A DNA stretch of 54,004 nucleotides from CAG-791 sp000431495 (lineage in GTDB: Bacteria > Bacillota > Clostridia > Lachnospirales > Lachnospiraceae): assembly GCA_052117605.1 (NCBI GenBank), contig JBQKIT010000019.1; one strand, written 5' to 3'. Below, one piece after another: positions 39,372 through 48,617 of this stretch. A program made the position numbers and the translations under genes. Numbering within the stretch: the stretch's first letter is position 1; every line of letters starts with the position of its first letter. A model generated the notes under the pieces. That model was given only the letters and a program-made list of their open reading frames with translations, did no database searches and was not told the origin of the DNA.

Positions 39372-41498
39372 ATGTACAGCGTAAGTGATGAATACAAAGC
39401 AGCCATGAAACAGCAGGTTCAGCGGTTCCGGATGACCGGGACTGCTGGCGACCTCTCTTTTTCTGACGAGAACATTCTCTCTGGGTCCTTTCACCTTACC
39501 AATCAGTGCTCTGATGATACGAACGTGTCCATTGGCTCTGTGTATATCGGTGAACTCAAGGCCACGTTCATGAAGATGCCCTTTGTACGGCAGACTCTCG
39601 ATGACATGGCGATCAAACCCTCCCTGGGACTCCTTCTTCCCGCTGGCACGTATGAGGATGTCCCTCTTGGTATCTTTCATGTGAGCGAGGCCAACTGGGG
39701 AGAATCCGGAGTCGAGATCACAGCCTATGACAACATGGCCCGCTTCGACAAGACGATCCAGATTGACAATGGTTCAAAGCAGATCTACGACTTCCTGCTG
39801 ACAGCTACCAATGCCTGCGGTGTACCGCTTGGCATGGAACAAACCGAGGTCGAAGCTCTCCCGAATGGCACTGAGGAATTTTCGGTGTATCCGGAGAATG
39901 ATATGGAGACCTGGCGGGATCTGATTTCCTGGTGCGCTATGACGACAGGCACCTTTGCTACGATAAACCGGGAAGGCTCTCTGGTCCTTAGGCTCTACAC
40001 CTCGGACCCGGTCGACACGATCGACATCAGTCACCGCTTCTCCGGAGGCAAGTTCTCTGACTTCATTACCAGATACACGGGTCTATCCATCGTGAATATC
40101 GCAGACCAATCGACGAAATATTATGGCCTGATGCCAGACGACGGGCTCACCTTCAACATGGGCAATAACCCGCTCATGCAGTATGGCCTTGCAGAAGTGA
40201 CTGAGAGGCAGCGGCTCGCAGTCCTTAATGCCATGCAGGCTATTTCCTATGTGCCAATGGAAGTCAGCATGATCGGAAGCCCGGTCTATGACCTTGGTGA
40301 CGTTATTCTTTTCACTGGCGGCATTGCCGGAGACAGCTCCAAGTCCTGCATCACGAAATATGACTGGACCTACAACGGCACCTACAAGGCAACGGGTGTC
40401 GGCCAGAATCCGGCGCTCGTTTCCGCGAAGTCCAAGGTGGATAAGAACATCGCCGGGCTCCTGTCGACCACCAATGCCGACAGCATTTATTACTACTCTT
40501 ACGTCAATGCAGACGAGATCACGATCGGTGATGGCGATAAGGGAAAGATCATCGATTTAAAGTACGCAACCCAGAAGGCGACCTACATCGAGTTCCATGC
40601 AGAGATCAAGCTCCGAATTGATACAACGGAGGTCACGACTGATAGCACAGTCACAAACACAGATGGTGTCGTCACAGTCACCTATTACATGAACGGCGAA
40701 GAGGTCAAAGACTACTATCCTGTGGAAACGCTGCAGGACGGAACACATCTTTTGCATCTCCAGTACATCTGGAAGTCGACCGCAAACCTGATGGGGAACT
40801 TTGCTGCCTGGATATCAATGGCAGGAGCCTCTCTTTACATCGAAGCAGGAAGCGCCAGAGCTTATCTTGTCGGCCAGGGTCTTGCTGGCGAAGGCGCCTG
40901 GGATGGATCACTCTCTGCAGAGGATGAAGTTATCCCGGCAGACCTTACAAAGATCTACCACCCATTCACGGATGCAGTCACTGTGACCATGGTTCCGAAT
41001 AACGACGCAGGCGTCTCGGACATCATCCCTGCTTTCGGTCTTGCCTCTATCCTGCATGGCATCGGCGGACATGTCGGAAACATCAGGTTCCTGTACCGCT
41101 ACGATACTCTGCACGATGATGTAATGACCTATGACCACGATGCCATCGAAATCAAAGATGGTGCCTGGAAGTTAAAGGATACGACCTCCGTTCAGGAAAT
41201 CGAAAGCCCTGATGAAGAGGCGACGGAGATCCTCTCTGTCAGCGCTGATTGCGACAGCAACAACGTGAATTTCCTTGCATCCTTCGATCATGGAGAGACC
41301 TGGTGGTCCTATGAAAACGGCTGGACACAGCCTGATACCACGCGGGAATCTTATGGCATGTTCGGCCCTGCCATGAAGGAGATCACAAAGGACCAGTGGG
41401 CCGAGAAGTTCACCGGCTCCATTAAGATGAAGGCCATCATCCATAAAGAAGGCACGCTTACAGATATCCAGATCTTTTTGAAGGAGGTAGAGGAATGA
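39372..41498 (+). CDS. Tail-associated (Tal-like) baseplate protein
   Basis: A 708-residue protein. The first about 330 residues have the layout of Tal/Prophage tail endopeptidase N-terminal domains (KLRTFSVSDEYKAAM-like start MYSVSDEYKAAMKQQ, then IGELKATFMKMP, YDNMARFDKTIQI). The rest is a set of beta domains, ending in a sialidase-like or carbohydrate-binding-like segment (VNFLASFDHGETWWSYENGW). It probably forms the tail tip and host-contact part. Overlaps the next gene by 4 bp. Confidence 0.8.
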   Translation: MYSVSDEYKAAMKQQVQRFRMTGTAGDLSFSDENILSGSFHLTNQCSDDTNVSIGSVYIGELKATFMKMPFVRQTLDDMAIKPSLGLLLPAGTYEDVPLGIFHVSEANWGESGVEITAYDNMARFDKTIQIDNGSKQIYDFLLTATNACGVPLGMEQTEVEALPNGTEEFSVYPENDMETWRDLISWCAMTTGTFATINREGSLVLRLYTSDPVDTIDISHRFSGGKFSDFITRYTGLSIVNIADQSTKYYGLMPDDGLTFNMGNNPLMQYGLAEVTERQRLAVLNAMQAISYVPMEVSMIGSPVYDLGDVILFTGGIAGDSSKSCITKYDWTYNGTYKATGVGQNPALVSAKSKVDKNIAGLLSTTNADSIYYYSYVNADEITIGDGDKGKIIDLKYATQKATYIEFHAEIKLRIDTTEVTTDSTVTNTDGVVTVTYYMNGEEVKDYYPVETLQDGTHLLHLQYIWKSTANLMGNFAAWISMAGASLYIEAGSARAYLVGQGLAGEGAWDGSLSAEDEVIPADLTKIYHPFTDAVTVTMVPNNDAGVSDIIPAFGLASILHGIGGHVGNIRFLYRYDTLHDDVMTYDHDAIEIKDGAWKLKDTTSVQEIESPDEEATEILSVSADCDSNNVNFLASFDHGETWWSYENGWTQPDTTRESYGMFGPAMKEITKDQWAEKFTGSIKMKAIIHKEGTLTDIQIFLKEVEE

Positions 41499-42895
41499 TC
41501 AAGGGCCACACTAAGATAGAGCTCTTCAATGCCGAGACCGGCAAGATAGAAAAGACCTATGAGAAAGGCAACCTCGTAACGAACGCAGTCCAGTACCTAA
41601 TAGCCGCCCAGAACATGATGGGCAAGGTTATGAATCAGAGCGTCTTCCCGATTGCCACGAATGCTCTCGGCGGACTTATGCTTTTTAACAACACACTTGA
41701 TGAGGATGCAGACAATATCGCTTTCCCATCGAACGCGAAGCTCGTAGGCTACGGCGACCGGGATTCAAATACAACAGACTCGATGAGAGGCTCCCTTAAC
41801 TCCATCGAATCCCATGCGACCGATACTGGCTACGTCTCTGTCTGGGACTTTGGTACCGCCCAGGGTAATGGCACAATCAAGGCTATTGCCCTGACAAATA
41901 AGTACGCAGGCGCGAATCCTTTCCAGCGGCAGTTCTATCTGGACTCTGTCTGCGATACGAATATCAATGATTCCCTGGAGCATGATGCCCGCATTCTCTT
42001 TGTGAAAGATGAAGAAGTTTACTGGCTGCGGCGAGATGGAAAAACCGTGCAGAAATGCAGGCTGGACCTCTACCAGGCAAAGGTGAATGACCTATCATAC
42101 AATGATCTGTCAAAGACAGCTATCGATGTCACGACGCTTAATCCGCCGAGCCATGAAGGCCTTCAGGTCAGCAATCCATATCAGTACTGGCTCCCTGGGT
42201 ATGATGGGTATATCTACTTCATCACACAGAACAATCGGGTGAACACCTACACCTACTACGGCAACACCTACCACGATTATCATTTCGATGAGAAGAATGA
42301 CTCCGGCGATGCCAAGATCTACGTGACGAAGTATAAGTACTCTGATCTTTCCTTTAAGGCCGAGGCCGAGCAGGAAATCACGCTGGCTGGTGTGCATCTC
42401 TATACCAGAAATGAAGGCTCCATGATTGTCCGGAACAACCACCTCTTTGCAAGAGGCAGTGACAACAAGGGCATCTATGTGATCGACCTTGCCAATATCG
42501 CGGACATCAAGCTCTTCAAGACACAGAACGACGGTACCATCCAGAATATGTGCCCGCTTCTTTATAACGGCGGCATCCAGTACCAGTACGACTACAAAGT
42601 GGATGGCACCACCTATACGAAGGTCGGCTTCCTCTATGAGGACGGCACCTATTCCGAAGAAGCTACGACAGGAGCACCTGTGGCGAATCCCTGCATAGCC
42701 TTCCTCGACGACAAGGTGCTTGCTACTTATCACTATGACGGCTACTACGACAATGACCGGATCAGGACAGTCTTCCGGGCAGCCTACCTTGGCACCATCA
42801 ACAACCTGTCCTCACCGATTACAAAGAACGCATCGCAGACGATGAAGGTAACCTATACCCTGACTGACAAGGAGGACTCAGATGAAACAGTATGA
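41495..42895 (+). CDS. Receptor-binding / baseplate protein
   Basis: A 466-residue protein with beta-propeller-like repeats (EVYWLRRDGKTVQKC; SMIVRNNHLFARGSDNKGIYVIDL; YNGGIQYQYDYKVDGT). The N-terminus (IKGHTKIELFNAETGKIEKTYEKGNLVTNAV) is the conserved attachment segment seen in phage tail-tip proteins of Clostridia. Probably the receptor-binding module; ligand unknown. Confidence 0.72.
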   Translation: MIKGHTKIELFNAETGKIEKTYEKGNLVTNAVQYLIAAQNMMGKVMNQSVFPIATNALGGLMLFNNTLDEDADNIAFPSNAKLVGYGDRDSNTTDSMRGSLNSIESHATDTGYVSVWDFGTAQGNGTIKAIALTNKYAGANPFQRQFYLDSVCDTNINDSLEHDARILFVKDEEVYWLRRDGKTVQKCRLDLYQAKVNDLSYNDLSKTAIDVTTLNPPSHEGLQVSNPYQYWLPGYDGYIYFITQNNRVNTYTYYGNTYHDYHFDEKNDSGDAKIYVTKYKYSDLSFKAEAEQEITLAGVHLYTRNEGSMIVRNNHLFARGSDNKGIYVIDLANIADIKLFKTQNDGTIQNMCPLLYNGGIQYQYDYKVDGTTYTKVGFLYEDGTYSEEATTGAPVANPCIAFLDDKVLATYHYDGYYDNDRIRTVFRAAYLGTINNLSSPITKNASQTMKVTYTLTDKEDSDETV

Positions 42896-43676
42896 ACTCC
42901 CCTATAACTTTGCTTATGACTACGTTGGAAAGCTCGCGAGAAATCGTGAGCTTTTTCCGTATGTCAGCTGCATCTATTTGCCAGCCTATGTGGAGGACGC
43001 CATAACGACCAGGCGGGACATTCCGCTCCGGGATGAGTATCCGAAGTCCTACGACGAATATCTGATCCGGGTTAAGGAACTCATGCAGTTGGGGCTGCCG
43101 CTTTGCATCCTGATGCACAGGAATGCCTCACTGGATGTTCTTGAAAAATACTACGCGCTTGGTATCCGGAAGTTCATCTTAAATGATGATGCTCTCGCAA
43201 TCGCAGCAAGGACCAGACATGGGGATCTGACGCTCACTCTTTCAGTCACCCGGTGTCTTACCGAGAAGGATCTGCAGGAAGGCGACTTCTCGATGTATGA
43301 CAGCGTCGTGCTCTTTTTCTGGTTTAACCGGCACCTGGATGCGATAAAGCGCCTTCCAACCAAATACCGCTACATTCTCATCTGCAACACGGGCTGCTAC
43401 TACGACTGTAGGTGGCATGACCAGCACTGGTATGCGACAACCCGCGAGGAGGAAGTCAAAGCCACAGATAAATGCAGGGCCTGCGTGAAATCTGTCCGGG
43501 ATACGACCTACATCGAGCCGGAGAACCTTTCCTACTTTGACCCGTATATTTCCTCATATAAGCTCACAGACCGGCTTTTCGATACCGACCGGATCATCAC
43601 TGATCTGAAAGCATATACCGGAAGGAATATCGGGGCCGTGAAGAGATCGGAGGATTTTTACAATGTTGATTCATAA
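42882..43676 (+). CDS. U32 peptidase-like TIM-barrel protein in the tail module
   Basis: A 264-residue protein with U32-family features: a TIM-barrel-like run (YVSCIYLPAY, LPLCILMHRN, IRKFILND, LTLSVTRCLT), a Cys/His site (CNTGCYYDC, WHDQHW, CRAC) and the closing FIRPEDL-type segment (YIEPENLSYFDPYISSYKLT). Cellular U32 proteins are collagenase-like peptidases or RNA/ubiquinone hydroxylation factors. Its overlap with the receptor-binding gene (14 bp) and the next gene (14 bp) shows it belongs to the tail operon. Function in a virion is not known to me. Confidence 0.55.
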   Translation: MKQYELPYNFAYDYVGKLARNRELFPYVSCIYLPAYVEDAITTRRDIPLRDEYPKSYDEYLIRVKELMQLGLPLCILMHRNASLDVLEKYYALGIRKFILNDDALAIAARTRHGDLTLTLSVTRCLTEKDLQEGDFSMYDSVVLFFWFNRHLDAIKRLPTKYRYILICNTGCYYDCRWHDQHWYATTREEEVKATDKCRACVKSVRDTTYIEPENLSYFDPYISSYKLTDRLFDTDRIITDLKAYTGRNIGAVKRSEDFYNVDS

Positions 43677-43890
43677 GGTGGAATACAAAGGCTCCTCAAA
43701 AGTGATCCTGTCTATTGTGACGGCATTGAACAGCCTGATCTCTTCTCTCAAGACAGAGGTCCCGGAGAACGCGGTGTTCACCGATACAACGTATAAGCTG
43801 ACGCTCGAAGGAAATGAGATCATCCTTGAGGACTCAAATGGCAACAGGCAATCGGTTACGCTTCCAGGTACTTCTGGAAGTACTACATAA
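43663..43890 (+). CDS. Small tail-module protein (75 aa)
   Basis: A 75-residue protein (MLIHKVEYKGSSKVILSIVTALNSLISSL) with a hydrophobic helix and a C-terminal beta strand region (YKLTLEGNEIILEDSNGN). Typical of small collagen-less tail or fibre-chaperone ORFs upstream of holins. It overlaps the U32-like gene by 14 bp. Confidence 0.7.
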   Translation: MLIHKVEYKGSSKVILSIVTALNSLISSLKTEVPENAVFTDTTYKLTLEGNEIILEDSNGNRQSVTLPGTSGSTT

Positions 43891-43902
43891 AGGAGGCGTC
43901 CA

Positions 43903-44229
43903 ATGGACTGGATCTTGAAATACTGGGTGCAGGAGCTATTTGCACTCATCATCGCAGTACTTACCTTGTGCGTGAAAAAGCTCAAAGGTAAGAAAACCGA
44001 ATATGACGTTCTGCGGGAAGGAATTCTCGCTCTGCTGCATGACAGGCTTTATACCGCATGCAGCTTTTTTATTGCCCGTGGCTGGGCAAGCCTTGATGAC
44101 AGAGAGAATCTCGAGTATCTCTACAAACCCTACAAGGCGCTCGGCGGGAACGGCACGGGAGAAAACCTATACCAGGCAGTGCAAAAGCTGCCCTATCAAT
44201 CTCCGGACGGAGAAAAGAAGGAGGAATGA
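43903..44229 (+). CDS. Holin-like membrane protein, LLH-type
   Basis: A 108-residue protein with one N-terminal membrane segment (QELFALIIAVLTLCV) followed by a charged helix domain (KLKGKKTEYDVLREGILALLHDRLY...). This is the layout of phage holin/anchor proteins placed just before the main holin in Clostridia phages. Starts behind AAAGGAGG. Confidence 0.78.
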   Translation: MDWILKYWVQELFALIIAVLTLCVKKLKGKKTEYDVLREGILALLHDRLYTACSFFIARGWASLDDRENLEYLYKPYKALGGNGTGENLYQAVQKLPYQSPDGEKKEE

Positions 44230-44232
44230 GTC

Positions 44233-44502
44233 ATGGATTTTGGAATCGCATCTGTTGCTGCAATCACGGTCATCGCATATCTCATCGGCGCTGCCTGCAA
44301 GGCGTCTGAGAAGGTTCCGGACACCTGGATTCCGGTGATCTGTGGAAGCGTCGGTGCCCTTCTTGGCATCGCAGGTCTTTACCTCATGCCGGACTTCCCT
44401 GCGACCGACATTGTCAACGCACTCGCAGTTGGAATCGTGAGTGGATTTGCGGCAACGGGAATCAACCAGGTCTATAAGCAAGCGACGAAGAACGAGCCCT
44501 GA
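44233..44502 (+). CDS. Phage holin
   Basis: An 89-residue protein with three hydrophobic segments (ASVAAITVIAYLIGAAC; IPVICGSVGALLGIAGLYL; IVNALAVGIVSGFAATGI) matching the Hol44-type phage holin family. It permeabilises the membrane to release the endolysin encoded next. Confidence 0.92.
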   Translation: MDFGIASVAAITVIAYLIGAACKASEKVPDTWIPVICGSVGALLGIAGLYLMPDFPATDIVNALAVGIVSGFAATGINQVYKQATKNEP

Positions 44503-44549
44503 GAGGAGGTGATCCTTCTATCTCGAGCGTCTCTTCGTGAACGAGGCAC

Positions 44550-44590
44550 AGCCCTTCGGATGGTAACAAGTCCGGAGGGCTTCTCTTTTT
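44550..44590 (+). terminator. Hairpin plus T-run between holin and lysin
   Basis: AGCCCTTCGGA pairs with TCCGGAGGGCT, then TCTCTTTTT. May limit lysin expression until late. Confidence 0.65.
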
Positions 44591-44605
44591 AAGGAGGAAT
44601 GAATC

Positions 44606-45556
44606 ATGCAGGTTAAAGGAATCGATATTTCAAAATGGCAGGGAGCCATTGATTTTCAGAAGGTAAAGAACAGCGGCACCCGGTTCGTTATCATCCGGGC
44701 TGGCTATGGTACCAAGGGAAAGGATGAATTCTTTGAGTCTAACTACAAGAAGGCAAAAGCGGCAGGACTTCATGTCGGTGCATACTGGTACAGTTATGCT
44801 AATGGTTTTAAGGAAGCTGGTGAAGAGGCAGATGCCTTCCTTCGTGCCCTCGCTGGGAAGCAGTTTGATTATCCTGTGTATCTCGACATGGAGGAGAAGT
44901 CTCAGCTTGATGCTGGCATGGATTTCTGTTCCGGTCTCATCAAGACCTTCTGCAGCAAGCTCGAAGCAGCAGGATACTTCGCTGGCTTTTACACATCCTC
45001 TTCCTATGTCCGAGCTGTTGTGAAGGAAGAGATCCGGAAGCGCTACTCCTTCTGGTGTGCGCAGTGGGCAAGCTCCTGCAGCTTCGCAGGCTCCTGCGGT
45101 ATTTGGCAGTACAGTTCAAATGGCACGGTGCCAGGAATCAGCGGACGTGTTGATCTCGACTATGCATACCAGGACTTTCCAATCATCATCATGAATGGTG
45201 GGTTCAATGGGTATAAGGCATCGACGAAAAATCCGGAACCACAGCCAACATCTGCTCTGACCATCGAGGAGGCAGCGAAGAAGGTCATCGCAGGCGAGTT
45301 TGGTAATGGCGATCAGCGTCGGAAGGCCATCGAGGCTCTTGGCCTTTCCTACGATGCTGTCCAGAAGAGGGTAAACGAGCTGGTCTCCTCCTCTGCTCCC
45401 AAGCAGACGAAGGTCTACTACTCTGTTGTCTCCGGAGATACACTCTCCGGCATTGCAGCAAAGCATGGGCTCACCTTGGCAGCACTTCTTAAGCTCAATC
45501 CGAGCATCAAGAATCCGAATATCATTTATCCTGGTCAGAAAATCCGGGTGAAATAA
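44606..45556 (+). CDS. Endolysin: GH25 lysozyme with CW_7 and LysM
   Basis: A 316-residue modular lysin. Residues 1-195 are a GH25 muramidase (GIDISKWQG, FVIIRAGYG, YPVYLDMEEKSQ with the catalytic acidic residues). Residues about 213-255 are a CW_7-type repeat (TIEEAAKKVIAGEFGNG). Residues about 270-316 are a LysM domain (YSVVSGDTLSGIAAKHGLT, NPNIIYPGQKI). It hydrolyses peptidoglycan at the end of infection. Starts behind AAGGAGG. Confidence 0.96.
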   Translation: MQVKGIDISKWQGAIDFQKVKNSGTRFVIIRAGYGTKGKDEFFESNYKKAKAAGLHVGAYWYSYANGFKEAGEEADAFLRALAGKQFDYPVYLDMEEKSQLDAGMDFCSGLIKTFCSKLEAAGYFAGFYTSSSYVRAVVKEEIRKRYSFWCAQWASSCSFAGSCGIWQYSSNGTVPGISGRVDLDYAYQDFPIIIMNGGFNGYKASTKNPEPQPTSALTIEEAAKKVIAGEFGNGDQRRKAIEALGLSYDAVQKRVNELVSSSAPKQTKVYYSVVSGDTLSGIAAKHGLTLAALLKLNPSIKNPNIIYPGQKIRVK

Positions 45557-45560
45557 TATG

Positions 45561-45600
45561 AGCCCTGCTTGCAGAAAATATCTGCGGCAGGGCTTTTTTT
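45561..45600. terminator. Bidirectional terminator between lysin and SMR gene
   Basis: AGCCCTGCTTGCAGA pairs with TCTGCGGCAGGGCT (one bulge), then TTTTTTT. Separates the phage late operon from the convergent SMR gene. Confidence 0.85.
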
Positions 45601-45916
45601 AGTTTCCCAGAATCTTAAGTCCAGCAATACCTGCAACAATCATCACGATGCAGATGATCTGCGCCGGACTGAGGATTTCTTTAAACAGAAGCACCCCGCA
45701 TAAAGTGGTTCCTATAATTCCCATCCCGGTCCATAACGCATAAGCTGTACCGAGCGGGAGTTTCTTCAGTGCAATCGAGAGAAATACTGCGCTGGCGATA
45801 TAAAAGACAACCGTGATGATCGTCGGAACAACCTTCGAAAATCCTTCTGACAGCTTCATGGACATTGCCCATGTAATTTCTGATGCTCCGGCAAGGAGCA
45901 ACATGATCCATTCCAT
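45599..45916 (-). CDS. SMR family exporter, SugE/Gdx-like
   Basis: A 105-residue four-helix small multidrug resistance protein. The membrane-embedded Glu13 lies in LLLAGASEITWAMSMKLSEGF, the arrangement of the SugE/Gdx subfamily rather than the EmrE subfamily. The GTAYALWTGMG loop is typical of both. Gdx proteins export guanidinium; other SMRs export quaternary ammonium ions. Only half of a pair is present, so a homodimer is likely. It sits between lysin and recombinase cassette on the opposite strand, as cargo. Confidence 0.88.
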   Translation of the reverse strand: MEWIMLLLAGASEITWAMSMKLSEGFSKVVPTIITVVFYIASAVFLSIALKKLPLGTAYALWTGMGIIGTTLCGVLLFKEILSPAQIICIVMIVAGIAGLKILGN

Positions 45917-45943
45917 TTTCTACCTCCTGGAACAAAGAAAATA

Positions 45944-45990
45944 CATCGGTCACCCCGTATCTTCTAAGGCCTAACGATACGGAACCGATG
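45944..45990 (-). promoter_or_regulatory. Structured leader of the SMR gene
   Basis: CATCGGT...CCGTATC pairs with GATACGG...ACCGATG around a 15-nt loop; a second hairpin TCTGCCGCCGGGCAGA lies further upstream. There are no obvious guanidine-I, -II or -III consensus bases. Candidate regulatory RNA. Confidence 0.45.
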
Positions 45991-46193
45991 CACAGTTTTC
46001 TGCCCGGCGGCAGAGGATATTTATTTCTTCGTTATCCTATCACAGATTCTCTCTCAAATCCATACGAATCATTTCGTCAATCCGACACCCTCACCTCCAT
46101 TGAGAACCAGGAGGTCGGTCTAATGCAGAAACATTTTAAGAAATTCCGCGCATTTTTCCCAGAAACCTCCAGTTCCTATTGGAGGTGATTAAG

Positions 46194-46622
46194 GTGACAA
46201 GTGAACAGAGAAAACAAATTACTGAGCTTCGAAGCTCTGGAAATAGCTACGGTCAGATTGCAAAGCTCCTGGGATTATCAAAGGCCCAGGTCAGCTCCTA
46301 CTGCAGAAGGAAAAAGCTCTCGGTAAATGGAGAATCTACACCTGTGGAAAACGATGAGAATACCTCTTTCTGCAGAAATTGTGGCAAGCCAATTAAGCAG
46401 CTTCCAAAGCACAAGCATATTTCCTTCTGTAGTGACGAATGTTGCCAGTCCTGGTGGAACCATCACCCAGAGGCTGTGCACCGGAGAGAAACAGCAATCT
46501 ACTCCTTCACCTGCGCATGCTGCGGTAAGCCCTTTACGGCCTATGGCAACAATCACAGGAAGTACTGCTCCCATGAGTGCTACATCAAGGACCGGTTTGG
46601 AGGTGATCGCCATGACAGATGA
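46194..46622 (+). CDS. HTH plus zinc-finger regulator (recombinase cassette)
   Basis: A 142-residue protein: N-terminal helix-turn-helix (QITELRSSGNSYGQIAKLLGL, then SKAQVSSYCRRKKL) and two zinc-finger-like modules (CRNCGKPIKQLPKHKHISFC, CACCGKPFTAYGNNHRKYC). It starts at GTG 46194 behind GGAGGTGA. A close paralogue is encoded on the opposite strand at 50222. It probably regulates or assists the serine recombinases. Confidence 0.82.
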   Translation: MTSEQRKQITELRSSGNSYGQIAKLLGLSKAQVSSYCRRKKLSVNGESTPVENDENTSFCRNCGKPIKQLPKHKHISFCSDECCQSWWNHHPEAVHRRETAIYSFTCACCGKPFTAYGNNHRKYCSHECYIKDRFGGDRHDR

Positions 46623-46776
46623 TCAGTTCAGGCGAGAAGCCCTCTATCAGGCGACCATGAACATGTTCCAGTCGATGCTAAGAAGCCGCCTGATCACAGA
46701 GGAGCAGTACGCGGTAATTGATACCAAAATGAAGGAGAAATACTCCCCGATAATCGGCACTTTATGCTCGAAGTAG
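46612..46776 (+). CDS. SHOCT-like small protein
   Basis: A 54-residue protein (MTDDQFRREALYQATMNMFQSM...) with the SHOCT pattern LRSRLITEEQYAVIDTKMKEKYSP. It overlaps the HTH-zinc gene by 11 bp, and precedes the first recombinase. SHOCT modules are often protein-protein or DNA-associated helical caps. Confidence 0.8.
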   Translation: MTDDQFRREALYQATMNMFQSMLRSRLITEEQYAVIDTKMKEKYSPIIGTLCSK

Positions 46777-46832
46777 TCCTTGCTTCGTCGGGCGGCCAGA
46801 GTGATCTATTGTAAGGAAAGGAGTGACGTCAA

Positions 46833-48617
46833 ATGGCAAAAATAACAAAAATTAAGCCCGCCATGCCAAAGCTGCCGACGAAAAAAAGAGTCGCTGCCTA
46901 TGCTCGAGTTTCAATGGAAACCGAGCGACTGCACCATTCCCTGTCGGCGCAGGTCAGCTACTACTCCTCTCTGATTCAAAGCAATCCAGAGTGGATCTAT
47001 GCTGGCGTCTATGCAGACGAAGGCATCAGCGGTACCAGTACAGAGAAGCGAGCTGAATTCCAGCGAATGCTCGCTGACTGTGAAGCAGGACGCATCGACA
47101 TTGTCCTCACGAAGAGCATTTCAAGATTTGCCCGAAATACGGTCGACCTTCTGAACACCGTCCGGCACCTTCGAGAGCTCGGCATTGAGGTCCGGTTCGA
47201 GAAGGAGAACATCAACTCCCTCTCCGGAGACGGCGAGGTGATGCTGACGCTACTTGCTTCCTTCGCACAGTCAGAATCCGAAAGCATCAGCAACAACGTG
47301 AAATGGGGAGTGCGAAAGCGTATGCAACAGGGCATTCCAAATGGACACTTCCGGATATACGGCTACAGGTGGGAAGGTGACGATCTGGTCATTGTTCCCG
47401 AGGAGGCTGCCATTGTAAAGCGAATCTTCCAGAACTTCCTCGACGGTAAATCGAGGCTCGAGACCGAGCGAGAATTTGCTGCCGAGGGAATCACAACTCG
47501 CGAGGGCTGCCGCTGGGTGGATTCCAATATCAAGGTGGTCCTCACCAACGTGACCTACACCGGTAACCTTCTCCTTCAGAAGGAGTTCATTGAGGACCCA
47601 ATCGGTAAGCATCGCAGAAAGAATCACGGAGAGCTCCCACAGTACTATGTGGAGAACACTCATGAAGCCATCATCGACAAAGAGACCTTTGACTATGTGC
47701 AATCAGAGATTGCAAGACGCAAGGAGCTCGGTCCTCTGGCCAATAAGAGCCTCGACACCTGCTGTTTTACCGGCAAGATCAAATGCCCGCATTGCGGCCT
47801 CAGCTACATGCATGAGCATCGGACAGATAGAGGAATCTATCAAGAATTCTGGGTCTGCGGAACCAGAAAGATGCTCGCAAGGAAAAAGGCAGAAAGGCCA
47901 GCATGCCCGAACAAGGGAAGCATCAGCCAGAAGAGCTTGATCAAAGCCTGCAACGAGGTTCTTGGTCTTGACGAATTTGACGAGCAGACCTTCCTCGACA
48001 AGGTGGATCACATCGAGGTCCCGGAAGGCTACGTTCTCGACTTCTTCATGAAGGATGGCACCGTCATCCGTAAGCCCTGCCCCAACACCGGTCACCAGGA
48101 CTGCTGGACCAAAGAGTACCGCGAGAAGGTCTCTCGCAAGAGAAAGAATACTCCTCGCTGCAAAAATGCCACAGCATTTACCGGCAGAATCAAATGCGCG
48201 GAATGTGGCAACAACTACCGCAGACAAACAAGGAAGGCAGCCTCCGGTGAGAAATATCACCTCTTCTGCTGTGCCACCACCAACACCTGCCACAACAACT
48301 GCATTCACGAAGATACCCTAAAAGAGCTCTGCGCAAAGGTTCTCGGCATTCCAGAATTTGATGCCACTGCCTTCACAGAGAACATTGAAAAGATCACGGT
48401 TTCTCCAGGCGGCCACCTGACCTTCACTTTCAAAGATGGGCATGAGGTCCAAGAAGACTACGACACCTCACGCAAAATGCCAAAGTGGTCATCAGAACGA
48501 AGAGCTAAGTTCGAGGCGGCTCCCAGGCAGGAATACTCCTCGGAGCGTCGTAAGAAAATGAGCGAAAGGATGAAGCAGATAAGGAGTGAGAAATATTGGA
48601 ACAGCAAAGGAAAATAA
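46833..48617 (+). CDS. Large serine recombinase 1
   Basis: A 594-residue large serine recombinase. Catalytic Ser in YARVSMETE (about residue 27), then YADEGISGTSTEKRAEFQRML, then ITKSISRFARN, the recombinase domain (GYRWEGDDLVIVPEEAAIVK), and two zinc ribbons (KCPHCGLSYMHEH and KCAECGNNYRR). It could integrate or excise the prophage. The reading overlaps the next recombinase by 22 bp. Confidence 0.95.
   Translation: MAKITKIKPAMPKLPTKKRVAAYARVSMETERLHHSLSAQVSYYSSLIQSNPEWIYAGVYADEGISGTSTEKRAEFQRMLADCEAGRIDIVLTKSISRFARNTVDLLNTVRHLRELGIEVRFEKENINSLSGDGEVMLTLLASFAQSESESISNNVKWGVRKRMQQGIPNGHFRIYGYRWEGDDLVIVPEEAAIVKRIFQNFLDGKSRLETEREFAAEGITTREGCRWVDSNIKVVLTNVTYTGNLLLQKEFIEDPIGKHRRKNHGELPQYYVENTHEAIIDKETFDYVQSEIARRKELGPLANKSLDTCCFTGKIKCPHCGLSYMHEHRTDRGIYQEFWVCGTRKMLARKKAERPACPNKGSISQKSLIKACNEVLGLDEFDEQTFLDKVDHIEVPEGYVLDFFMKDGTVIRKPCPNTGHQDCWTKEYREKVSRKRKNTPRCKNATAFTGRIKCAECGNNYRRQTRKAASGEKYHLFCCATTNTCHNNCIHEDTLKELCAKVLGIPEFDATAFTENIEKITVSPGGHLTFTFKDGHEVQEDYDTSRKMPKWSSERRAKFEAAPRQEYSSERRKKMSERMKQIRSEKYWNSKGK

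Noticed and set aside
42110..42733. 207-residue minus-strand ORF over the receptor-binding gene
   Set aside because: Antisense shadow; composition follows the codon bias of the plus-strand gene.
45988..46188. 66-residue ORF ahead of the recombinase cassette
   Set aside because: Covers the SMR leader hairpin; no domain. A shorter 21-residue frame from 46123 has a good AGGAGG and might be a leader peptide, but nothing else supports it.
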